A DNA stretch of 64,000 nucleotides from Ferriphaselus amnicola (GCF_000974685.2 NZ_AP018738.1:186001-250000); one strand, 5' to 3'; shown: positions 1 to 8,725, counted from the first letter of the stretch. Numbers and translations are program-made. Notes: generated by a model from the letters alone, not told the origin.

Positions 1-2101
1 AATCCACGCCGATGATGCCGACATCCTTGATGCCTGATTCGGCGCAGTTGCGCGGGCAACCGGACACGGCGATCTTGACCTTGTGCGGCGAGTTTAGCTT
101 CCACAGGGCCTGCTCAAGATCAATCCCCATCTGGGTGGAATCCTGCACGCCGAAGCGGCACCATTCGCTGCCCACGCAGGTCTTCACCGTGCGCAGCGCC
201 TTGGCGTAGGCGTGGCCGGAAGGCATGTCGAGGTCGGCCCAGACGCTGGGCAGGTCTTCCTTCTGGATGCCGAACATGTCGATGCGCTGGCCACCCGTCA
301 CCTTGATGGCAGTGATGTTGTATTTGTCGGCCACGTCGGCGATGCGGCGCAGTTGCGCGGCAGTCGTCGTCCCACCCCACATGCGCGGTACCACCGAGAA
401 GCTGCCGTCCTTCTGGATATTGCCGTGCGCCCGTTCGTTGATGAAGCGCGACTGTGGATCGTCCTGCGCCACGCGCGGATGGGCGCACAGCACGTAGTAG
501 TTCAGTGCTGGGCGGCAGGAAGCACAGCCGTTCGGCGTGCGCCATTCCAGCTCCTGCATCACCTGCGGGATGCGGATCAGCGTGCGCTCCTTGATCGCCG
601 CGCGCACCGCCTCGTGGGTCAGCTCGGTGCAGCCGCACATCGGTTTGGACTTGTTCGCCTGCGGCGTGTATGCGCCGCCCACGGTAGAGGCGATGATCTG
701 TTCGACCAGCCCAGTGCAGGAGCCGCAGGAGGCCGATGCCTTGGTGTGTTTGCGCACCTCGTCCAGCGTAAACAGGCCGTTTTCCGTGATCGCATTGACG
801 ATGGTGCCTTTGCACACGCCATTACAACCGCACACCTCCATGCTGTCCGGCATGGCCGCCGTGCTGTTTTGCCCCTGATGGCCGGTGTTGCCCAGATGAG
901 ATTGGCCGAACATAAGGTGGTCACGCAGCTCGGCCACGTTCTTGCCGTCGCGGATCATCTGGAAATACCAAGCGCCATCCTTGGTGTCGCCGTACATCAC
1001 CGCACCGACCAGAACGTCGTTTTGCAGCACCAGCTTTTTGTACACACCACCGGCGGCATCGTGCAGCACGATTTCTTCGGTGTGCTCGTTACCGGTGAAG
1101 TCGCCCGCCGAGAACAGATCAATGCCGGTGACCTTAAGTTTGGTCGAAGTCACCGAGCCTTGATAGCGCGCGATGCCCAGTTGCGCCAGATGATTGGCGC
1201 AGACCTTGGCCATGTCGAACAAGGGCGCGACCAGTCCGTAAGCCGTGCCGCGATGCGATACGCATTCGCCCACGGCGTAGATGGCTGGGTCGCTGGTTTG
1301 CAGCGTGTCATCTACTACGATGCCACGATTGCAATCAATGTCAGCGGACTCCGCCAGCGCCGTGTTGGGACGGATGCCGACCGCCATCACCACTAGATCG
1401 GCGGGAATTTCTGTTCCGTCCTTGAAACGAATCGCTGACACGCGCCCCTGTTCGCTGCCTATCAGCGCCTGCGTCTGCGCTTCCAGACGGAACTTCAGCC
1501 CCTTGGCTTCCAGCGAAGCTCGCAGCAAGTCAGCCGCCGCTTTGTCCAGTTGCCGCTCCATCAGCCAAGGCATGATGTGCACCACGGTCACGTCCATACC
1601 GCGCAAAGCCAGACCGTTGGCGGCTTCCAGCCCGAGCAAGCCGCCGCCGATGACCACGGCGTGCTGGTACTTTGCCGCTGCGTCTATCATGGCGTGGGTG
1701 TCGTGGATGTCGCGGTAACCGATCACGCCGTCCAGTGAGTTGCCGGGCACGGGCAGGATGAACGGCGTGGAGCCGGTCGCCAGCAGCAGGCGGTCATAGT
1801 CCGCCGTGGTGCCATCTTCGGCGTGGACGATCTTGTTCAACCGGTCGATGCGCACCACTTTCTTGTTCAGGTGCAGGGTGATCTTGTTCTGCGCATACCA
1901 GTCGAGATCGTTCAGGATGATGTCCTCAATCTCCTGTTCGCCCGCCAGCACCGGCGACAGCATGATGCGGTTGTAGTTGGGGTAAGGCTCCGCGCCGAAC
2001 ACCGTGACGTCGTATAGGTCGGGTGTCAGTTTGAGTAGATCTTCCAGCGTGCGTACGCCCGCCATGCCGTTGCCTACCATCACCAGTTTCAGTCTCTTCA
2101 T
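1..2101 (-). CDS. nirB: Assimilatory nitrite reductase [NAD(P)H] large subunit NirB (3' end cut by window edge)
   Basis: Reduces nitrite to ammonium in the cytoplasm, the last step of nitrate assimilation. The first 700 codons are in the window and the C-terminal part of the siroheme domain is lost at the left edge. An N-terminal FAD-binding motif (GNGMAG, residues 10-15) opens a pyridine-nucleotide oxidoreductase domain. A BFD-like [2Fe-2S] region begins with C424 and C426. The ligands for the coupled 4Fe-4S/siroheme centre are C642 and C648 (CX5C) and C682 and C686 (SGCPRNC). The ATG overlaps the nasA stop by 4 bases and is preceded by GAGGAG, so the two are translationally coupled. Whether nirD follows cannot be seen. 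All motifs were read directly on the minus strand. Confidence 0.96.
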   Translation of the reverse strand, partial: MKRLKLVMVGNGMAGVRTLEDLLKLTPDLYDVTVFGAEPYPNYNRIMLSPVLAGEQEIEDIILNDLDWYAQNKITLHLNKKVVRIDRLNKIVHAEDGTTADYDRLLLATGSTPFILPVPGNSLDGVIGYRDIHDTHAMIDAAAKYQHAVVIGGGLLGLEAANGLALRGMDVTVVHIMPWLMERQLDKAAADLLRASLEAKGLKFRLEAQTQALIGSEQGRVSAIRFKDGTEIPADLVVMAVGIRPNTALAESADIDCNRGIVVDDTLQTSDPAIYAVGECVSHRGTAYGLVAPLFDMAKVCANHLAQLGIARYQGSVTSTKLKVTGIDLFSAGDFTGNEHTEEIVLHDAAGGVYKKLVLQNDVLVGAVMYGDTKDGAWYFQMIRDGKNVAELRDHLMFGQSHLGNTGHQGQNSTAAMPDSMEVCGCNGVCKGTIVNAITENGLFTLDEVRKHTKASASCGSCTGLVEQIIASTVGGAYTPQANKSKPMCGCTELTHEAVRAAIKERTLIRIPQVMQELEWRTPNGCASCRPALNYYVLCAHPRVAQDDPQSRFINERAHGNIQKDGSFSVVPRMWGGTTTAAQLRRIADVADKYNITAIKVTGGQRIDMFGIQKEDLPSVWADLDMPSGHAYAKALRTVKTCVGSEWCRFGVQDSTQMGIDLEQALWKLNSPHKVKIAVSGCPRNCAESGIKDVGIIGVD

Positions 2102-4794
2102 GCTCCACTCCTCTTAAAGTTGCTTGCAGCTAATCGTTTCAGTTCGGGCAGGCAGGAGCCGCATTGCGTGCCGCAGCGCAGTTTTTCCTGCAAGACGGGC
2201 AGTCCGCCGCCCTGCGCCAGTTGGGTGTTGATCTCGTTTTCGGATACGTCCAGACAGTTGCAGACGATGCGACCACGCGCATGCTGCCCAGCGGGCGGCG
2301 CAGATACGGGGGCGAGCAGCCAGGGGCGCAAGGCCGTCGCATCGGCATCGCTGGCCATCAGCTCTTTCAGCCAGTCGCGCGCCAGCGTCTCGCCGGTGAG
2401 CCGCACCGCGCGCAGCTTGCCGTGCTCGATGCGGGCTTTTTTCGAGATGCCGCGTTTGGCATCGTGGTAACTCATGGTCGCTGCATCCAGATTCAGTGCG
2501 ACATCCAGTTCAGCCAGCAGTGTGGCATCCACGGCGGTTTCATGGGCGGCACGGAACACCGAAAGCTCATGTTCGCGTCCGTATAATCCAACGTTTGCGT
2601 AGCGAAAGTGCGGCAGCAGCGGACGTAGGCGGGCGAGCGTATCGCCACAGACCATGCCGATGACCTGCCAAGGTAGCTCAAGTTTGCTCACTTGCACGGC
2701 GGCGTGCTTGAGTTCGGGCTGTTTGGAGTGCGGATCGGTCGCACCTTCGATCAGCGCATTGGCGCCCAGCCCGCGCATGAACTGCTCGCCCCAGTGCATG
2801 GGCAGGAAGGCTTGCCCCGTTGACATCTCAGTAGAGGTGCTGACGCGCAGCACCAGCGCGCCGCGTCGGCTGGTTACCTCAATAATGTCGCCGTTCGCCA
2901 GTTGTCTTTCTGCCATGTCAGCGGTGTGCATGGACAGCAGCGGTTCATCGACATGACTGAACAAGCGCCCCGTTTTTCCGGTGCGGCTCATGCCGTGCCA
3001 CTGGTCGCGCAGCCGTCCGGTGTTGAGGTGCAGCGGGTAGCGTGCATCGGTGTCTTCAGCCAGTGGCAGATCGGTGGCGGCATGGAAGCGAGCCTTACCG
3101 CTCGGTGTGGGGTAGCGGCCATCGGCGTACAGTCTTGCCGTTCCTGCGTTAGCGGAGGCTGGCAACGGCCATTGTTGCGGCCCGGCTTCTTCCAGCAAGG
3201 CGTAGCTCAGGCCGGAGATATCCAGATCGCGCTTGGCGGTGCTGGCACGATGCTCGTTGAAGATCGTTTCGGTGTCGGGATAGCCCAGCAGCGCAGATTT
3301 ACCGAGACGTTGCGCCAACCGTTGGCCGAATTCGGCGGCAATTTGCCAGTCGTGGCGTGCTTCGCCCGGAGGCGGCACGGCAGCGCGCACCCGCGAGATG
3401 CGGCGCTCGGAGTTGGTGACGGTGCCATCCTTCTCGCCCCAGGTGCTGGCGGGCAGTAGCAGATCGACGAACGGTACGGTGTCGGTGTCGCGGAAGGCTT
3501 CCTGAACCACCACGAACTCGGCGTGCGCCAGCGCCTCGCGCACTTTCTGCGCATCCGGCAGGGAGTGCGCTGGGTTGGTGCAAGCGATCCACACGGCTTT
3601 AATCTCGCCGCAGTGGAGTGCGTCGAACAGCTCTACGGCAGTCTTGCCGGGGCGCTCGGGGATGGACGGTACGCTCCACAGCGCAGCGACTTCGGCGCGG
3701 TGTTGCGGGTTGGCTAAATCGCGGTGGCCGGACAGCAGATTGGCCATGCCGCCGACCTCGCGCCCGCCCATCGCATTCGGCTGGCCGGTGAGCGACAGGG
3801 GGGCGGCACCCGGTTTGCCGATCTGGCCGGTAGCTAGATGCAAGTTGATGAGCGTGGCGTTCTTGTCGGTGCCGTGCGCGGACTGGTTCAGGCCCTGGCA
3901 GTACAGCGACAGCGTCGGCCCGCTGGCAAACCAGCGTGCTGCCTGCACGATGTCGGCGACCGATATGCCGCAACGCTCGGCAGCGACTTGTGGTGTGGCT
4001 GCTTGCACAGCCTGCCGCACGGCGGCGAAGTTTTCGGTGTGGGCAGCGATGTAAGCCTCGTCACACCAGCCTTCCCATATCATCACATGCAGCATGGCGT
4101 TGAACAGCATCACGTCACTGCCGGGTTGGATGGCCAGGTGCAGGTCGGCGGCCTGCGCGGTGTCGGTGCGGCGCGGATCGACCACGATCAGCTTCTGCTT
4201 CGGGTTGGCCTTGCGCGCGTCCTCGATGCGGCGGAACAGGATGGGATGCGCAAACGCGGTGTTCGATCCGGCGATGAAGACGCAGCCTGCGTGGGCGATG
4301 TCGTCGTAGCAGCCGGGCGGAGCGTCTGCTCCTAGCGTCAGCTTGTAGGCGGAGACGGCGGACGACATGCACAGCCGCGAATTGCTGTCCACGTTGTTGG
4401 TGCCGATCAGGCCCTTGGCCAGCTTGTTGAAGACGTAGTAATCCTCGGTCAGCAACTGGCCGGAGATGTAAAAGGCAACGGCATCCGGCCCATGTGTGGC
4501 GATGATGTCGGCAAAGCGTTCGGCGGCGTGATCCAGTGCCGAATCCCAATCCACCGGTAGGCGCGGGTCTGCTCGCCCGATGCGCAGTTCCGGTTGCAAC
4601 AGACGTTGCTCCGGGCGCGCGGTCAGATGCAGCGTGGAACCCTTGCTGCACAGCTTACCGAAATTGGCCGGATGTGCTGGGTCGCCACGCACACCGCTGA
4701 TATGCTCGACATCAGATTCGATGATGACGCCGCAGCCCACGCCGCAGTAGCAACAGGTAGAGCGCGTTTCTCTAGGCCAGGATTGTTTGTTCAT
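2098..4794 (-). CDS. nasA: Assimilatory nitrate reductase catalytic subunit (molybdopterin, Fe-S)
   Basis: Cytoplasmic nitrate-to-nitrite reductase of 898 residues, in the molybdopterin oxidoreductase family (NasA/NarB type). The N-terminal [4Fe-4S] ligands are visible in CCYCGVGCG (residues 14-22), with the fourth Cys in the KLCSKG motif further on. The middle holds the bis-MGD domains, for example the LTGQPNAMGGREVGG segment typical of the family, followed by a molybdopterin-dinucleotide-binding domain (LNTGRLRDQWHGMSRTG). The C-terminus carries a BFD-like [2Fe-2S] domain with IVCNCLDV and CGTQCGSC, as in proteobacterial NasA, so electrons can enter without a separate NasC-type small subunit. 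It lacks a Tat signal, which fits an assimilatory role. The start overlaps the stop of the upstream 102-codon gene by 4 bases. Confidence 0.96.
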   Translation of the reverse strand: MNKQSWPRETRSTCCYCGVGCGVIIESDVEHISGVRGDPAHPANFGKLCSKGSTLHLTARPEQRLLQPELRIGRADPRLPVDWDSALDHAAERFADIIATHGPDAVAFYISGQLLTEDYYVFNKLAKGLIGTNNVDSNSRLCMSSAVSAYKLTLGADAPPGCYDDIAHAGCVFIAGSNTAFAHPILFRRIEDARKANPKQKLIVVDPRRTDTAQAADLHLAIQPGSDVMLFNAMLHVMIWEGWCDEAYIAAHTENFAAVRQAVQAATPQVAAERCGISVADIVQAARWFASGPTLSLYCQGLNQSAHGTDKNATLINLHLATGQIGKPGAAPLSLTGQPNAMGGREVGGMANLLSGHRDLANPQHRAEVAALWSVPSIPERPGKTAVELFDALHCGEIKAVWIACTNPAHSLPDAQKVREALAHAEFVVVQEAFRDTDTVPFVDLLLPASTWGEKDGTVTNSERRISRVRAAVPPPGEARHDWQIAAEFGQRLAQRLGKSALLGYPDTETIFNEHRASTAKRDLDISGLSYALLEEAGPQQWPLPASANAGTARLYADGRYPTPSGKARFHAATDLPLAEDTDARYPLHLNTGRLRDQWHGMSRTGKTGRLFSHVDEPLLSMHTADMAERQLANGDIIEVTSRRGALVLRVSTSTEMSTGQAFLPMHWGEQFMRGLGANALIEGATDPHSKQPELKHAAVQVSKLELPWQVIGMVCGDTLARLRPLLPHFRYANVGLYGREHELSVFRAAHETAVDATLLAELDVALNLDAATMSYHDAKRGISKKARIEHGKLRAVRLTGETLARDWLKELMASDADATALRPWLLAPVSAPPAGQHARGRIVCNCLDVSENEINTQLAQGGGLPVLQEKLRCGTQCGSCLPELKRLAASNFKRSGA

Positions 4795-5099
4795 GGCTCG
4801 AAAGAGGACCTTTTGGAATATATTTCGAGTTCGTAGCTTGGCCTAACCTCTTCATGAGGAGTAATAAACTCTCCATTCGCTAGGCATAGCACATTATGTT
4901 CATCTAACGCGTAAACCCATTTATCTCCACGGGACCTCAAAGTATCGAGTACCCAGTCCAGCGTACATCCACCCTTTGGGATGGCTACAATCTCAGATCC
5001 CATCATGAGAAAATCGCCAGTTCGCCCCAAATACTGAATCGCCACTCCCGATTGGAGGGGAGACGGTGAGAATAGACTCTTAAAGAAGGACAGCTTCAT
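4791..5099 (-). CDS. Small protein of unknown function embedded in the nitrate operon
   Basis: 102 residues, not recognised as any family. It lies exactly between nrtD and nasA: its ATG is 4 bases after the nrtD stop and its TGA overlaps the nasA ATG by 4 bases, so it looks translated as part of the operon. No signal peptide or membrane segment is evident. The N-terminus is short and hydrophobic (MKLSFFKSLF), the centre mixed (YLGRTGDFLMMGSEIVAIPK), and the C-terminus acidic (GEFITPHEEVRPSYELEIY). The coding sequence is visibly AT-richer than nrtD and nasA and uses codons rare in its neighbours, which suggests recent acquisition. Its coupling argues for a real gene, but a function cannot be assigned. 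Confidence 0.7.
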   Translation of the reverse strand: MKLSFFKSLFSPSPLQSGVAIQYLGRTGDFLMMGSEIVAIPKGGCTLDWVLDTLRSRGDKWVYALDEHNVLCLANGEFITPHEEVRPSYELEIYSKRSSFEP

Positions 5100-5103
5100 C
5101 GTG

Positions 5104-5898
5104 CTAAGCCGCTTCTTTGTGCGCCTGCTTCTGGTACAAGAACTCCAGCACCGCGCCGCGTAACTGGTGGTAATGCGGGTTGTTGGCCAGTGCCAGACGG
5201 TTGCGCGGCTTGGGCAGATCGACGCTGAGGATCTCGCCGATGGTTGCCGCTGGGCCGTTGGTCATCATCACGATGCGGTCGGACAGGAGCACCGCCTCGT
5301 CCACGTCATGCGTAACCATCACCACGGTGCTCTGGGTGGCGGCGACGATCTTCATCAGTTCATCCTGCAAGTGGGCACGGGTCAGCGCATCCAATGCTCC
5401 GAAGGGCTCGTCCATCAGCAATACCTTGGGTTGCATGGCCAGCGCTCGGGCGATGCCGACGCGCTGCTTCATGCCGCCAGAGATCTCGTGCGGGTATTTC
5501 TTCTCGGCGTGTGACAGGTGTACCAGCGCCAGTGCATCCAGCGTGCGCTGGCGCAGCTTGGCTTTGTCCTCGGTATCGCCGAATACGCGCTCCACGCCCA
5601 GATAGATGTTGTCGAAGCAAGTCATCCAAGGCAACAACGAGTGGTTCTGGAACACCACGGCGCGCTCCGGTCCAGGCCCTGCGATCTCGCGCTCGGCGCA
5701 GAACAGGTGGCCGGAGCTGGGCAGCAACAGCCCAGCGATCAGGTTGAGTAGGGTGGATTTGCCACAACCGGAGTGGCCGATTAGCGTGATGAACTCACCG
5801 CGTTCGATGGTCAGGTCGATGTCGCGCAGTGCGATGAATTCGCCCTGGCGTGTGGTGAACACCATGCCAGCGTTCTCGACATTTACGTATCGTTTCAT
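5104..5898 (-). CDS. nrtD: Nitrate ABC transporter ATP-binding protein
   Basis: 264-residue ATPase of the NrtD/SsuB/TauB class that energises nitrate uptake through the NrtB permease. Walker A GHSGCGKST is near residue 42, the ABC signature SGGMKQR near residue 140, Walker B LLMDEPFGALD follows, and the H-loop is in VMVTHDVDEAV. It has a single nucleotide-binding domain; the larger NrtC-type ATPase fused to a binding domain, known from cyanobacteria, is not present here, so the transporter probably uses a homodimer. It sits 9 bases after nrtB and 4 bases before the orphan small gene. The name follows gene order; sulfonate transport paralogues are close in sequence, but the nasA-nirB context decides for nitrate. 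Confidence 0.92.
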   Translation of the reverse strand: MKRYVNVENAGMVFTTRQGEFIALRDIDLTIERGEFITLIGHSGCGKSTLLNLIAGLLLPSSGHLFCAEREIAGPGPERAVVFQNHSLLPWMTCFDNIYLGVERVFGDTEDKAKLRQRTLDALALVHLSHAEKKYPHEISGGMKQRVGIARALAMQPKVLLMDEPFGALDALTRAHLQDELMKIVAATQSTVVMVTHDVDEAVLLSDRIVMMTNGPAATIGEILSVDLPKPRNRLALANNPHYHQLRGAVLEFLYQKQAHKEAA

Positions 5899-5907
5899 TT
5901 GAGTCTC

Positions 5908-6693
5908 CTAGTAGCTGAAGCGCTTGGCCAGCCATACCAGCATCTGTTCCAGCAACAGGCCGACGATGCCGACCACGAAGATGGCGATGATGATGTGCTC
6001 CACATTCAGGTTGTTCCATTCGTCCCATACCCAGAAGCCGATACCAACGCCGCCGGTGAGCATCTCCGCTGCTACGATGACCAGCCAAGCGGTGCCGATG
6101 GACAGCCGCACGCCGGTGAGCATGTAGGGCAGGGTGGCAGGGAACAGGATGCGGGTGAATACCTTCCACTCTGACAGCTTGAGTACGCGCGCCACGTTGA
6201 GGTAATCCTGCGGCAGTTGGCGTACGCCCATGGCGGTGTTGATGACCATGGGCCAGATACTGGAGATGAAGATCACCCAGATTGCCGCTGGATTGGCGGC
6301 CTTGAATACCAGCAGACCGATGGGCAGCCAAGCCAGCGGGGATACCGGCTTGAGCAAGCTGATGATGGGCGAGGCCATCTTGTCCAGAAAGGTGAAGCGC
6401 CCGACCATGAAGCCCAGCGGGATGCCAATCAGCGCGGCTAGGCCAAAACCGGTGCCGACGCGCTGGAGCGAATTCAGGATGTTCCAACCTATGCCCTGAT
6501 CGTTGGGGCCGTGCCGATAGAAGGGGTCGCTGAACAATTCTACTGCCGAGTGCCAAGTTTTGACTGGTCCCGGCAGCGTGTCATTGGTTTGCGCCAGCAT
6601 GCCCCACAGGCCGACCAGAAATGCCACCCCCAGCAACGGGGGCAGCACCGAGTGCACCATGAATTCCTTGAAGTCACGAAGTTGCATGGTCAC
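5908..6693 (-). CDS. nrtB: Nitrate ABC transporter permease
   Basis: 261-residue inner-membrane permease of the binding-protein-dependent transport family. Several hydrophobic segments are visible, for example LPPLLGVAFLVGLWGML near the N-terminus, GFGLAALIGIPLGFMVG, and IIIAIFVVGIVGLLLEQ near the C-terminus. The EAA-type cytoplasmic loop that contacts the ATPase corresponds to the region around DYLNVARVLKLSEWKVFTRI. The gene lies one base downstream of the nrtA stop and 9 bases upstream of nrtD, so the three are one transport unit. The start ATG begins MTMQLRDFKEF. Function is inferred from family and position with nrtA, nrtD, nasA and nirB. Confidence 0.93.
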   Translation of the reverse strand: MTMQLRDFKEFMVHSVLPPLLGVAFLVGLWGMLAQTNDTLPGPVKTWHSAVELFSDPFYRHGPNDQGIGWNILNSLQRVGTGFGLAALIGIPLGFMVGRFTFLDKMASPIISLLKPVSPLAWLPIGLLVFKAANPAAIWVIFISSIWPMVINTAMGVRQLPQDYLNVARVLKLSEWKVFTRILFPATLPYMLTGVRLSIGTAWLVIVAAEMLTGGVGIGFWVWDEWNNLNVEHIIIAIFVVGIVGLLLEQMLVWLAKRFSY

Positions 6694-6694
6694 C

Positions 6695-7948
6695 TCAAGC
6701 GTGGATCTTGAAGCTGGCGGCGTACTTCTTGGGGTCCTTGCCGTCCCACACCGTACCGTCCATCAACTTGCTGCTGCGCATCACGTCCTTGGGCACGGGC
6801 ACTTTGACCTGCGCAGCCGCCTGCTTGTACAGCTCGACCTGATTGATCTTCTTGGCGACGCCCAGATAATCGGGATCATCCTTGAGCAGACCCCAGCGTT
6901 TCTGTTGGGTGAGGAACCACATGCCGTCAGACAGGAAGGGGAAGTTGACCGCGCCATCGTTGTAGAACTTCATGTAATTGGGGTCGTTCCACTTCTTGCC
7001 TAGGCCGTCCTCGTACTTGCCTTCCAGACGCTGATCGATCACCTCCACCGGACAGTTGACGTAGGACTTGTCGGCGATGATCTCGGCGACCTTGCGGCGA
7101 TTGGCCATATCGTCGATGTACTTGGAGGCCTCCAGTACCGCCATGATGAGCGCGCGTGCAGTGTTGGGATTCTTCTGGGTGAATTCGGCGGTGCAGCCCA
7201 GCACCTTTTCTGGGTGGTCTTTCCAGATGTCTTGCGTGGTGGCCGCAGTGAAACCGATCTTGTCGTAGATGGCGCGGTTGTTCCACGGCTCGCCGACGCA
7301 GAAACCGTCCATATTGCCGACGCGCATGTTGGCGACCATTTGCGGTGGCGGCACGGTGATGGTCTTCACGTCACTCATCGGGTTGATGCCGTTACTGGCC
7401 AGCCAGTAATACAGCCACATGGCGTGGGTGCCGGTGGGGAATGTCTGGGCAAAGGTGTAATCGCGCTTCTCGGCATCCACCAGCTTCTTCAGCGTCGCGC
7501 CATTGGTCACGCCCTTGTCTCGGAGCTGGTTGGATAGGGTGATCGCCTGACCGTTGTTGTTCAGCGTCATCAGCACGGACATGTCTTTCTTTTGTCCGCC
7601 GATGCCTAGGTGTACGCCATAGATCAAGCCATACAGAACGTGAGCTGCATCAAGTTCACCGTTAGTCAGCTTGTCGCGCACAGCCGCCCAGGACGCTTCC
7701 TTAGATGGAATGATCTTGATGCCGTATTTCTCGTCGAACTTCATCACCGAGGCGATGACCACGGAGGCGCAGTCGGTTAGTGGAATGAATCCGACTCGGA
7801 CCTCTTTCAGTTCCGGGGCGTCGGAACCTGCTGCCCAAGCTGCACTGCGCACACCCGGCGGTACCATGGCCATCAAGGCGGCGCCTCCCAGTAAACCCAT
7901 TCCATTCTTCATAAAATCTCTCCGGCTGTTGTTGGTTTCATCGTTCAT
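6695..7948 (-). CDS. nrtA: Nitrate-binding protein of the ABC transporter (Tat-exported)
   Basis: 417-residue periplasmic binding protein of the NrtA/CmpA family. A twin-arginine signal (SRRDFMKN, residues 8-15, then a hydrophobic stretch and an Ala-rich cleavage region) opens the protein, so it should be exported folded. The mature part shows family features such as GFIPLTDCASVVIA and VGNMDGFCVGEPWNNRAIYD. The start is supported by AAGGAG eight bases upstream. It is the first structural gene after the leader terminator and is expected to be expressed only when that terminator is bypassed. NasS, the cytoplasmic sensor that partners NasT in other bacteria, is homologous to NrtA, but the Tat signal here argues that this copy is the transporter component. 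Confidence 0.93.
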   Translation of the reverse strand: MNDETNNSRRDFMKNGMGLLGGAALMAMVPPGVRSAAWAAGSDAPELKEVRVGFIPLTDCASVVIASVMKFDEKYGIKIIPSKEASWAAVRDKLTNGELDAAHVLYGLIYGVHLGIGGQKKDMSVLMTLNNNGQAITLSNQLRDKGVTNGATLKKLVDAEKRDYTFAQTFPTGTHAMWLYYWLASNGINPMSDVKTITVPPPQMVANMRVGNMDGFCVGEPWNNRAIYDKIGFTAATTQDIWKDHPEKVLGCTAEFTQKNPNTARALIMAVLEASKYIDDMANRRKVAEIIADKSYVNCPVEVIDQRLEGKYEDGLGKKWNDPNYMKFYNDGAVNFPFLSDGMWFLTQQKRWGLLKDDPDYLGVAKKINQVELYKQAAAQVKVPVPKDVMRSSKLMDGTVWDGKDPKKYAASFKIHA

Positions 7949-7975
7949 GACATCGCTCCTTGGTTAAAAACTAGC

Positions 7976-8034
7976 AAATAAAAAAGGCGTCCATCTGCAA
8001 GAGATACCGCTCTCGCAAATGGACGCCTTTGTCC
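7976..8034 (-). terminator. Intrinsic leader terminator upstream of nrtA, overlapping the P2 antiterminator stem
   Basis: On the minus strand, 8030-8019 pairs perfectly with 7994-7983 (12 bp, AAAGGCGTCCAT against ATGGACGCCTTT); after one mismatch, 3 more pairs follow. The stem is followed by TTTTTT, A, TTT (7981-7976), a classic rho-independent terminator, 28 bases before the nrtA ribosome-binding site. The 5' arm of this stem is also needed for the P2 hexaloop hairpin at 8034-8021, so terminator and P2 cannot form together. Pairing is read directly; the regulatory role is inferred from the known ANTAR mechanism. Confidence 0.85.
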
Positions 8035-8095
8035 TTGATTCTGTCCGACCATCATGGTCGGAGTCTATTTACTTACTCGATCCGCCGTTGGATCG
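8021..8095 (-). promoter_or_regulatory. ANTAR antitermination target: P1 and P2 hexaloop stem-loops in the nrtA leader
   Basis: P1 (8095-8078, minus strand) is a perfect 6-bp stem CGATCC/GGATCG closing the loop AACGGC. P2 (8034-8021) is a 4-bp stem GGAC/GTCC closing the loop AAAGGC. Both loops are six bases with A at position 1 and G at position 4, the known signature for ANTAR-protein RNA targets. P2 shares its 3' sequence with the terminator stem, giving mutually exclusive folds. The linker holds a third hairpin (8062-8044, TCCGACC/GGTCGGA, loop ATGAT), so it is longer than usual. The RNA-binding ANTAR protein NasT is encoded immediately upstream. Confidence 0.8.
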
Positions 8096-8125
8096 TTGTT
8101 GTTAGCTAAGCAATCGCTGTGCCAG

Positions 8126-8725
8126 CTATCCCATCAACTCTGCCACCGTGATGACTTGGCGAGCCACATCGGCTAGTTTGAGTCCCTTATCCATCGCCAT
8201 TTTGCGCAACGCCTGATATGACTCGTCTTCACTCCAGTCGCGTTGCTTCATCAATATGCCCTTGGCGCGATCCACTTCCTTGCGTTCGGCCAATTGATTC
8301 TCGGCTTTTTCCAGCTCTTGACGCATGGCGTGGAACTGGTTGAATCGAGCGATCGCTACTTCCATGATGGGGCGCAGTCGTTCAGTTTTCAGTCCATCGA
8401 CCACATAGGCACTGACCCCTGCACGTATCGCTGCGCGTATCTTTTCGCTATCTTCATCGTGTGTAAACAATACGATAGGTCGTGGCTGGTCACGACTGAT
8501 GATGCACAGATGCTCCAGCGTATCTCGATCAGGTGAGTCTGTATCGAGGATGACAATATCGGGCTTGAGTTCGCTCACTAAACCCGGCAAATCAGCACTT
8601 GCGGAAACATGAGCGGCGAGGTGGCAGCCGGCTTCATTCAGCGCGTGCTTGAGCAGTGCGGCGCGCTCGAAGGTTTCATCCACCAGCAGTACGCGTAAGG
8701 GGAATTCAGCAGTATTGATATTCAT
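8126..8725 (-). CDS. nasT: ANTAR-domain antitermination regulator (NasT type)
   Basis: 199 residues: an N-terminal receiver-like domain (about 10-125), a coiled-coil linker (FNQFHAMRQELEKAENQLAE) and a C-terminal ANTAR RNA-binding domain (about 145-195, with VDRAKGILMKQRDWSEDESY). The receiver keeps an Asp in VILDTDSP, but the position where response regulators have the conserved Lys reads AYVVDGL, so it is probably a pseudoreceiver not switched by phosphorylation, as known for NasT/AmiR proteins. Its stop codon is 31 bases before the P1 hairpin and no promoter is obvious between them, so one transcript may encode NasT and its own RNA target. No nasS is adjacent. Confidence 0.9.
   Translation of the reverse strand: MNINTAEFPLRVLLVDETFERAALLKHALNEAGCHLAAHVSASADLPGLVSELKPDIVILDTDSPDRDTLEHLCIISRDQPRPIVLFTHDEDSEKIRAAIRAGVSAYVVDGLKTERLRPIMEVAIARFNQFHAMRQELEKAENQLAERKEVDRAKGILMKQRDWSEDESYQALRKMAMDKGLKLADVARQVITVAELMG

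Noticed and set aside
212-1396. Long plus-strand open frame of 394 codons
   Set aside because: It lies antisense to nirB, whose motifs are clear; high GC creates long antisense frames.
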